Assembly: GCA_004431415.1 (NCBI GenBank) | Contig: QPMI01000562.1 | Coordinates: forward strand, 1-64,000 | Reading direction: 5' to 3' | Length of the DNA stretch: 64,000 nt | From: Cyanophora paradoxa | Taxonomy: Eukaryota; Glaucocystophyceae; Cyanophorales; Cyanophoraceae | Part shown: in pieces, positions 18,523 to 27,300 of the stretch | Layout of the letters: every line of letters starts with the position of its first letter | Position numbering within the stretch: the first letter of the stretch is position 1 | The notes under the pieces: model-generated | What the model saw: only the letters and a program-made list of their open reading frames with translations | What the model was told of the DNA's origin: nothing | The model's database searches: none | Translations under genes and position numbers: made by a program

Positions 18523-19305
18523 TTATAAACCGCGTTTATATCGCATCAATTTATTGCTATGGACTTGGCTTTTCACTTCTTTTGGGGCTTCCTCTTTCTC
18601 TGGTGGTTTCAGTTCATCTTCTTTCTTTTTGGGCTTCCTGTGGAAGCGAGGGAATGGGAAATCTTTCACAAGGTCCGCTTTATCAACAAAGTATTTAACT
18701 GAGTAGCCAGCAGAGGACCAAACGATATACTGATAGGAGTGAACATACTCTTCAAACATCTTGTAGAAATCCTCTTTATTTCGCATTATATTGTATTCTT
18801 CCTCTATGGCTTCAAGTTCTTTGCGATTAGCAGCACTTAGGAAAACAGCATAATCAGAATTAACTCGAATAGTGGAAGAGACTTTTCTGAGTTTCTGTGT
18901 AATGCAGATAATGGATATTTTCGAATGGCGACCTCTGGAATACAAGGATCCGATTATTTTATCCCTTGTGAGATCGACTATCTCATTATCAATTAAATCA
19001 TCTAAAACAACACACATGTGGTTCACAGGTTCACCTTTTTCGATTTTCTCCTGCCTTTCATCCAAAAGCTTTGAAATGTAACCAGCATCCCATTTACCAA
19101 GTTCTACTGTTGCAACCTCTCTCCAGAAATGATTAAAGCTGGTCCCACTCACAACTAGGACAACATCAATAACTTTGGCATCATGTAATTGCTTTAACCA
19201 ATACTTTACACATTCGCTTTTTCCCGTACAACTTTTGCCTATAAAAATGGCTCTGAAAACACCTTTTATCATTTCAGAAACATTAAACTCTTCTAAATCT
19301 TGCAT
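18523..19305 (-). CDS. Packaging ATPase (A32 / FtsK-HerA type)
   Basis: A 260-residue ATPase that should pump the genome into capsids. Walker A is GKSCTGKS at residues 23-30. Walker B is MCVVLDDL at about 97-104. An arginine-containing SRGRH segment and the CITQ sensor-like motif follow near 130-145. The C-terminal 45 residues are a lysine/glutamate/proline-rich tail. Length and motif order fit A32-type ATPases of Polinton-like viruses and virophages. It lies directly downstream of the capsid genes on the same strand, as is usual for this morphogenetic module. Confidence 0.9.
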   Translation of the reverse strand: MQDLEEFNVSEMIKGVFRAIFIGKSCTGKSECVKYWLKQLHDAKVIDVVLVVSGTSFNHFWREVATVELGKWDAGYISKLLDERQEKIEKGEPVNHMCVVLDDLIDNEIVDLTRDKIIGSLYSRGRHSKISIICITQKLRKVSSTIRVNSDYAVFLSAANRKELEAIEEEYNIMRNKEDFYKMFEEYVHSYQYIVWSSAGYSVKYFVDKADLVKDFPFPRFHRKPKKKEDELKPPEKEEAPKEVKSQVHSNKLMRYKRGL

Positions 19306-19364
19306 TGTTGTAGATCTTCCTAAATAAAGACAGATAAAAATAATGCAGGGAGACTGAATATGGT

Positions 19365-20730
19365 CTATAAATTGATTCTACGAACACCTGAACCGTCTAT
19401 AATGAGGAAACTATGCATTAAAGCGCGAACTTGAACATTGATTGTCTTATCTGTGGGCATGTAGAGTGTGAGGAATGAAGATGAGGAATTTGTCAGGTCA
19501 ACAAATCCACTTTGAGCAATATTTCGAATCGCCTTCTCTCCATCAATGCAGAAACTTAAACCTGAAAGGACATATTTATCTGCAACCTTATCCATGTTAG
19601 AGCATTTGAATGCATCAGCAATTAGCTCAGCACCTTTGAGTAGGGAAATTGGCTCAGTGGCATAAAGTCGTTGTCCATTAATTTCAACAGTGAAAGTAAT
19701 ATCTTTGGAGTTGGCATAGGTCTTAAGAACACTGTGGGAGCCATTGGATTTGTCAACAGTCTCATAATCACGAACTGAAACAAGCAGAGCATAGACAAGA
19801 CCTGAGATTTGAGAGAGGTTAATTCGATTGGGCTGGGCATTGCCCTTGGCAGGGAAAGCAATGGCATCTACAAATCCAATATCAAGGGAGGGAATAGCCA
19901 TGCCAGTAGTCTTTACTTTTTCAATTACAGTAGCGAAAAGCTCATCAGAAACATTAATAGCATGCATGTAAAGGCGAGGAGAAGTAATTGAAATAGCAGG
20001 GGTTGTTGCACCAAGACTGAAAGTGGTGATGTTTTGACCAACATGGGCAAGTGTAGCATTAGCAGTATCACCAAGACCATCATCTTCTGTCTTATCAGCA
20101 GCTGTCCCACCAACAACAGGGAGAGAGCGACCACCATAGGAAGTTTCAACATAACCCTTTCCAGCATCCTTAAACCAAACAGTAACAACCATTTCACCAG
20201 ATAAAGCACCAAGGGAAGATAGTGATTTAGCCAAGGCACTGGGATTTCAACGAAAAATGAGCCACCAAGTCGGTTGGTTCCATGAGCAGGGATTCCATGA
20301 ACCATGCCCATTGAGCGTTTCTTTTTAGCTAGTTGATCCTCCGAATAATAGACCAGGGGAAATGAGCAAGGAAATCAGAAGGAATGTGGTAGGTGTAAGA
20401 TCCATAGGTAATTTCAAGTCGCTGAACTAAAGCACCAACTGGGCGAGTGTATCCATTGCGAACTAGATCTTCACCAGCAAAAGTGATTTCTGGTAGGTCG
20501 AAAGCAAGTTCGAGTTTTCCACAGAAATTGTAGCGAGGTAGCTTGAAGGAAATGCGATTTCCAACATTATTCTCAAAAGTATTGCTGGGATTCACAACAA
20601 CTAGAACTGGCTTAGACTTGGATTCGAGTCCAAGCATAAGGGAGTTATCCAGGAAAAAGGCTTTCGCCTCCTCTGGGGTTGTTAGGGCTTCTTTCAGCGA
20701 AAGTCTTTGAAGAGTGGAAGTGATATCCAT
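19365..20730 (-). CDS. Probable major capsid protein, with two frame breaks
   Basis: About 455 codons from ATG 20,730 (MDITSTLQRL) to the stop at 19,365. The reading frame changes near 20,355 and again near 20,240. At each point a run of C is one base short (4 instead of 5, 3 instead of 4), and joining across them gives one continuous protein. The N-terminal part (FKLPRYNFCGKLELAFDLP, LVQRLEITYGSYTYHIP) and the beta-rich C-terminal part fit a double jelly-roll capsid protein, and the position between the ATPase and penton-like gene supports this. It is called from context and pattern, not from a sequence search. The breaks are probably sequencing errors, but real inactivation is not excluded. 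Confidence 0.7.
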
Positions 20731-20783
20731 TATATTCTCTTTTATTATACTGCAACATAAAAAATCTACCAATGATCCTTAAT

Positions 20784-21792
20784 TTATGCGAAGCTTGTAA
20801 TTACTGGATAGGAAGGGTGAAGCTGCGACATTCGCATCTTAAAGTATTCATAAACTGGGTCTCCTGCTGGCTCATCACCATAGCGAATTTCAAAGGTCAG
20901 ATGAACAGGTTGACCCTCAAAATCAATTGGTTCATTAATAGCATTTACAATATCAACCGAGAAAGTGGATAATCCAACCTTTTTGTTATAGTATTTATAA
21001 AGTGGATGAGCCTCTGTTGAATTGTAAACAACATGCTCACCATAGTCTTTATCAGGGACCACTATTTTGTGAAAGTAACCAGTCAGAAGACCATCCCCAC
21101 ATTGCACCAGATCACCCAGCTCCTTTACTCTCACAAACAAAACACTGTCCCTGGTCTTCTCAGGCTCAAAAGAAGATATAATGCCATTCACTCGACCACC
21201 AGTAAAGATTCCATCAGTGAGAGCATCATAGACCTGTGATTGGATTGGGGAGTTACCATATCTTCCAGGATCAAGACCCAGCAGTCTAGCTGAACTCAAC
21301 AGCTTTTGGATTGTTTGTTGGCTTGGGTTCACAGCTACTGAGAAAGCCAAGTAAAATGGTACTGCTGAGTGGAATATAATTCGTTTCAGTGATTCATCCC
21401 ATTTGCAGCGAATGGATGGTTGGGGATTTCTGCCTTCGAATTTAGAGTTAATTACATTCACCAGTTGCTGGTGGCTTTGGATGGGGTGTTTCGACTTATA
21501 ATGAATTGTTTCCATTGTTCATAGTCAGCAGCTGGGCGAACTGTTGGAATTCCTGAGCTTCCAGCTCCAGGAGTTTGTTCAGAATAATAAATGCTAAATG
21601 CATTGTCAACTGTCACATCTCCAACTTTGGTTTCACCACTCACCATAGGGATGCTGTTATAAAATTCGGCTGATACCAGTCTCACAGCCCTCACATTCTC
21701 ATAACTACTGGGAGTCTTGCCACAAAGCTTGATGTGGGACCATCACCAGAGATTGTATTAAATGAGCTAACCTCGATGTAATCCACAGGCAT
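20784..21792 (-). CDS. Penton-like minor capsid protein A, with frame breaks
   Basis: About 335 codons from ATG 21,792 (MPVDYIEV) to 20,784. The frame changes near 21,722 (an A run one base short) and again near 21,480-21,510. The N-terminal VRLVSAEFYNSIPMVSG segment resembles the AEIPNSIYN segment of the neighbouring protein at 21,822. The middle matches the I.CKWD...KRI pattern common in minor capsid proteins of Polinton-like viruses. It is probably the pentameric vertex protein. It lies 53 bp upstream of the capsid gene on the same strand, so the capsid proteins are probably co-expressed. Confidence 0.65.
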
Positions 21793-21821
21793 TCTTCTTT
21801 TATCTATATTTATATATTAAA

Positions 21822-22752
21822 ATGAATCGACTTGTTAATATTGATAGCAGGGATAGAAGCCAAGGACAAAATGAAAACTCTTACAGGGTCACTCTCACAA
21901 CTCCAGTAGAGAGACCAAGGGAATGTAGGGTTCTCTATGCAGAGATTCCAAACAGTATCTATAACAGTGTGGGAACTGATCATCTAACAGTTCAGTTTAA
22001 TTACCAAGATGGTTCATACAATGAAATCATCACACAGAAAGTGTATCCCCTTCCCAGTGGCTACATTAACCAGGGTCATTTTGGGGTAACACACCCTTAT
22101 AATTATGGGCTGAACTATTCAAGCTTCCAAACCATTGCAGGCAAAACAGTAGCTTTTGAGTTCAAGATATTCTATAACCCAACTACCTATAAAGTGGAGT
22201 TTTACAGTAACCATGAGTTTCGTTTTATTGCAAGCAACCAGAGAATAGGGAAGCTTTTGGGTGTGAGTTCTACTGAATACACCAATGGTTATTATAGCAC
22301 TCCTCCTGCTGGTGGATCTCCCTATCGACCTGAGAACCTTTTAAAGTATGATGGCAAACCTATTACACCTGATCACCCAGCATGGGGAATCACCTTCTCA
22401 GGACCCAGACTCTCCTCAAAGCCCTTGCAATATTATTTTGACAGCAGGAAGATGTCTGATATGAATGCTGAGCAGTATCTGTACATGCATATTAAAGAGC
22501 TGTCCCCTTTGCCAGCAGACACAATATAATCCCGAAATCGCAACCACATAACCAGGGGCAATCCTTAGACTGCAATTGAGTAAAGATATAGGCGGCTATG
22601 TTTACCATAGTGGTGAGCATGCCGAATTCATTCAGATAAATGACAGAAACCTGGTGATAAGGGAACTCACTGTGGAGTTTAAAGATTACTTTGGTGAACT
22701 GATTGATATGAATGGAATCGACAATTCTTTTCAGTTGGAGTTTATCGAATAA
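21822..22752 (+). CDS. Penton-like minor capsid protein B, C-terminal frame break
   Basis: It opens with NIDSRDRS...NSYRVTLTTPVERPRECRV, followed by AEIPNSIYN, a signature of penton-like proteins in Polinton-like viruses. The frame stays open to 22,529 (235 residues). Just after this, another frame continues in the same style (LRLQLSKDIGGYVYHSG ... FQLEFIE) to the stop at 22,752, so one or two single-base losses near 22,515-22,560 break the gene. The expected product is about 308 residues. It is divergent from penton-like gene A, with only 29 bp between start codons, implying a shared bidirectional promoter (TTTTATCTATATTTATATATT). Confidence 0.7.
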
Positions 22753-22788
22753 AGGCACCTGTAAAGTCCACTCTCATTGTGGGAGCAT

Positions 22789-24294
22789 TCACATACACAA
22801 GGGATAAATGCGAATATACTTGATTCTGAGAGAAAAACCTATGTAAAAAGCATCCTTGATGCTGAGAGGAAATCCACTCAATAAAGCAACATCACCTGAG
22901 TTGTGAGCATTGTTAATGTTCTCACAGACATATATTTTGTTCTGCCCATCTGATCGAATAAAAGACCAGTTGATCCCATCAGTGGATGTTGCCACATTGA
23001 AAGTCTTAATAAAAGCATTGGTGTCCCTGAACCATAGGCAATAACAGAGGAGAGTTCGAAAGTATATGGGAAAGCAACTTGAAGGTATTCAGTGGGGGTT
23101 TCCCATATCTGCTCAGGAGCATAGGCTCCAGCTTCCCAGCCAAATGCTGAAGGTCTAGCCATGAAAGGCTCTTTACCTGTCACAGAGGATGAGGCAGTGA
23201 AGGCATCATCTGCAAGCTGATACCAATTTGCATCCAAAGGAGGTGATGTAGTGAGAGTGGATGATATGTAAGCCTTTGAAGGGTTCTTTAATTCATAGTT
23301 TGCTACTAGAATGCTGCAAAGCTTATTAATCATATCATTGTTTGCTGCAATGTATGTTTCAGTGAATGCAAGCATGTCTGGGATTTTAGAAGTGTCATCC
23401 AGGGAGCTTACTATATGATTTGGAAGTGGGACTGATAGCCTATAGTATCTCCCATAATCCTGATCATAGTTGTAGGGTAACAACTCCTCCATCTTATCAA
23501 GGGCAGAAAGCTCACTTGCAGCCATGAGCATGTTAATCAATGGGCTTCCATCTGTTGAGGCAATCCATGAGAGAATGCCCCAGCTGTTGACAGTCTCATA
23601 AGCATAACCCACATAATCAGACTCTAAATGTGGGTCCACCTCTCCACAAGATATACTTATTACTATAATATCATCATCATCACTGTAAATTTTCTTTGCA
23701 TGGCTGTAACCACACACACTGGGATTATTGTTTCCAGAAATGGCACCATCAATGAGACAGACATATACTCCCCGATTGAAATCAACAATGCTTACAGGTG
23801 AAAAGTATGTAGGAGCAGCAGAAGTAGCCCTAGCAGCAATCTTACAGGGCATAAAGTTGTAATTGTTGTCATTTGTGATAAATATTGGTTTCATATTCTG
23901 AGTATCAAAGGATGTGATCACAATGTCCTTTAGGGAATCCTGTATTAGTGATTCACCAGTAACTGAATTGATTGCAGTCTCCAAGGGTCCCACATCATAC
24001 TTTGTATTAAAAAGGGCATTTTCGATTATATTTCGAGGATTTGCGAAAATCAAGGGCAGTTGAGTTAGGTAAATATTGTGTAAATCGTTTGCTGTCAGTT
24101 TAGGTTCACCTGGTTTATCAGGATGCCTTATATTCAAACCTATTGCAATGATCCCACCAGTGGAAGTTCCACTCACAAGATCCACAAGATCGATTATTCT
24201 CCTGCCAGTTCGATTTTCGATTTCTTTTAGCAGCCTGGTTATGATAATGCCCTTGCACCCCGCCAGAAAGACTTAAAACGACCTTGAGAGGCAT
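22789..24294 (-). CDS. Patatin-like phospholipase with C-terminal beta domain
   Basis: About 500 codons. The N-terminus (ATG 24,294) carries the hydrophobic LKVVLSLSGG and the glycine-rich oxyanion-hole segment, in which one G of a run is missing near 24,258. Downstream are the nucleophile motif GTSTGG (Ser at about 24,164) and the catalytic aspartate in LIDGA (about 23,755), the Ser-Asp dyad of patatins. A second frame change lies near 23,020, after which a C-terminal region with STDGINWSF continues to 22,789. The enzyme would cleave membrane phospholipids. In a virus it could help entry or exit; that is inference. It sits on the minus strand between virion genes. Both breaks are in G runs. 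Confidence 0.8.
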
Positions 24295-24337
24295 CTTTTA
24301 CTTATCAGGAATTTTATAAATCCATATAGTAAAAGCC

Positions 24338-27300
24338 ATGAGCTTCAATTACCCACCAAATCTAGAAACCATTCAAGATGATAATGCAAGCAGCACCAAG
24401 CATGTGAACTTTGATAATATTAAAGTAAAGGGTTCAGTTTCAATTGACCACAGCTCTGATAATTCATCAAAGACTCAATCAAGGGAGCATGCTTTATCTG
24501 TGAATCAAACCGATCCAGATAAAGAGGATGTCAGTGTAGCCTTTAGTTTGGGTAATGTGAAAGCAAACCAAGTGGCAGAGATCAAAGCAACAAGAAGGAG
24601 ACCTAGGAAACTAAAAACCAGTGGCACTCACCCAGATATACCTTCCAGGTTTGATAGTGGTCGATTGATTTTCAATGTTCAAGATGAGCAGGGCAAACAG
24701 AACACAGCTTTGCGAATTTACAATGAGGGCAGCACTGCAAAAGCTGAGGTCCCCCAAGTATTGCAAGTGGGTCCCATTGCCAATACAAATCAGGTCTCCT
24801 ACACAAATGATGTCTACCCCAAGGATATTACATATGACTTTGCAAGAAATGAGCCTTTTGGTTTCTTTACTCCAAAAGATGTCCATCAAAAAAAGCCATC
24901 AATTACAATCAACAGTAGCCCCAGTCAACCAGTAGCAATCCATTTACATCCTGATTTAGTCGAAATGGATAGGCACCTTTTGCCTTTGTATAGCAATGTG
25001 AAAGACCTTGGAATTAGAACCAGGCAATGGCGAAATATCCATGGCAGCAATGTGTATGCAAATGGGGAGAAACTTGTGAGTGAGAAAACTCTAAGGGAAA
25101 TAATTGAGCATTATGGTCCCAATGGACCAACAGTCCCATTCCCTATTCCATTTCCAAATGGACCTCCCGATTTAACACCAAAGAAACAGCCTGGAAGAGA
25201 ATACACAGCAACTGAAGATGTAGCCTTTGGGCAGCATATTGTTAGTTGGGAGCAAGTTCGCAATAAACCTATAATTGAACCCAGAAAGCAAATAGATGAG
25301 CAGTATTTACCTCCTGAAGTCGATATATTAGAGCTTGATGAATATCAATTCGTTCCAGATGAGGAAGAATATTTACCAGATGGTTTTGACCCACAAGAAT
25401 ATGAATATGATCAGTTTGACCCCAATGAGGAGGAGATACTACCAGATGGCTTAGATCCCCAAGAGTTTGAGTATGAGCAGAACTATGAACCTGATGAGGA
25501 GTATTTGCCAGATGGGCATGATCCACCAGCTGTTGACTATGAGCAACCTTATGAACCCCATGAGGAACTATTACCAGATGGATTTCGACCTGAGATCTGG
25601 GAGTTCTTTCCTGATTATGAACAAATTAATAATAAACCTGCAAAGTATCCCCCAGAGGATCACAATCATGACTGGGATGAGATCTTAGGCAAACCACAGA
25701 AATACCCACCAGAAGACCACAGGCATGATTGGGGTGATATTGATGGGATTCCAGATAAGTTTGCAGCAAGCAACCATGAACACACTTGGGATGAGATTAA
25801 TGACCAACCAGAGTTTGCAAAAGTGGAGCCTCTTGCTACTCTGGGAGTTTCTCTTTACCAGACTTGCAATGTCCCTGAAAGGATCTTTTTGAATGAACAC
25901 TATGTACATGTGAATGGGACACTTGCGAATTCAGCTATGAGAGGACCACTTCATATTAGGACATTACCAGGCTCTTATAATCCACCACCTGAACCAGGAG
26001 CAACCATACCAAATATCTTTGTGTCAAGCTACATGGAGGCTGACATTCCCACAGATACATTCAGAGTCCCAACAGACCCAGCAACCTACCAAAATTACAA
26101 CTCTGCTATACAGGTTCATGTAGCAGATGTAAGCAGTCTAGATGGATCAAGACCAATGATAGTTTTCAGTCGAGATAAATATTCCTATATTCCCATAGTG
26201 GGAACTGCAAATGATAACTATGGAAGGGCAGAGCTTGCATGGATTAAAACAAACTATGGTGGGGTTCTGGAAGCCAATCAGAGGATGGCAGCAAAAAACA
26301 TACACAATGAAAATATTTCGAGAGTGGTCACAGAGGATTATCTAGAAGATCAAGGATATATTGATGAAGGTGAACTCACAAATATTCTTTCTCTTTTTGT
26401 GATCAAAAATGACACAAACCTTACAGTCACTTCCAATATCTACACCAGTAACCTTTATACAAGTAACATTTTCACAAGTAACCTATGGGCAAGTAACATT
26501 TGGACAAGAAAACTATGGGCAGATGATATTTACACAAGTAATCTTACAGTGTATCGAAATATAACAATTGGAACACAAAACACTATACAAATACTTTATA
26601 GACCTTACTACGCTGTTACAACTGTCATTGATCCAGCCCCAATTATTCCAAATTGTATATTTGCATGGAAAGCATCAGGTCAACATGGTCAGTTGATTTA
26701 TTACCAAGGTAAGATATATAACAGAGTTACTACACAGATACCATATCTAACAAATTATTCGAATTGGGAAACTGTTTATTATTATTTGAATGCAACCCTA
26801 AACAATCAAATTTCGATTGGGAAAGAATTAAACATGGCTTATAGGAATAGTGTTTCAATAGATTGGTCATTAGGTCTTACATTATTCTTTATAGGTAGGA
26901 TCAATACAACAAACCCTTCTTATATGTTGAGTATAAGGGATAGTTCTTATCAAAATTGGATTGGATATGGTTGTAAAAATCAAAAGTTTGGTGTTTCACT
27001 ACAAATTCAAAACGATATAGAAAATGCAACTCCTCCATTATTCGATGCATCATATATTTATAATTCGTGGAATTATTGGGATTTCACTGTTTCCTCAGAG
27101 CAAATTGTCGTAGGAATGGGTGGTATTGATATTGGAACATCATCGGGTGATTTTCTTCCACCTTCTAATTTTGCATCATTTGGTTCTTCTGTTGCTAATG
27201 GAGATCTTGCCGAAATTATCGTTTTCAATCGTGCGTTATCTATTGAAGAAAAGAACGCGGTTAGATATTATATACAATTATTGTATGGATTTCCAAATAC

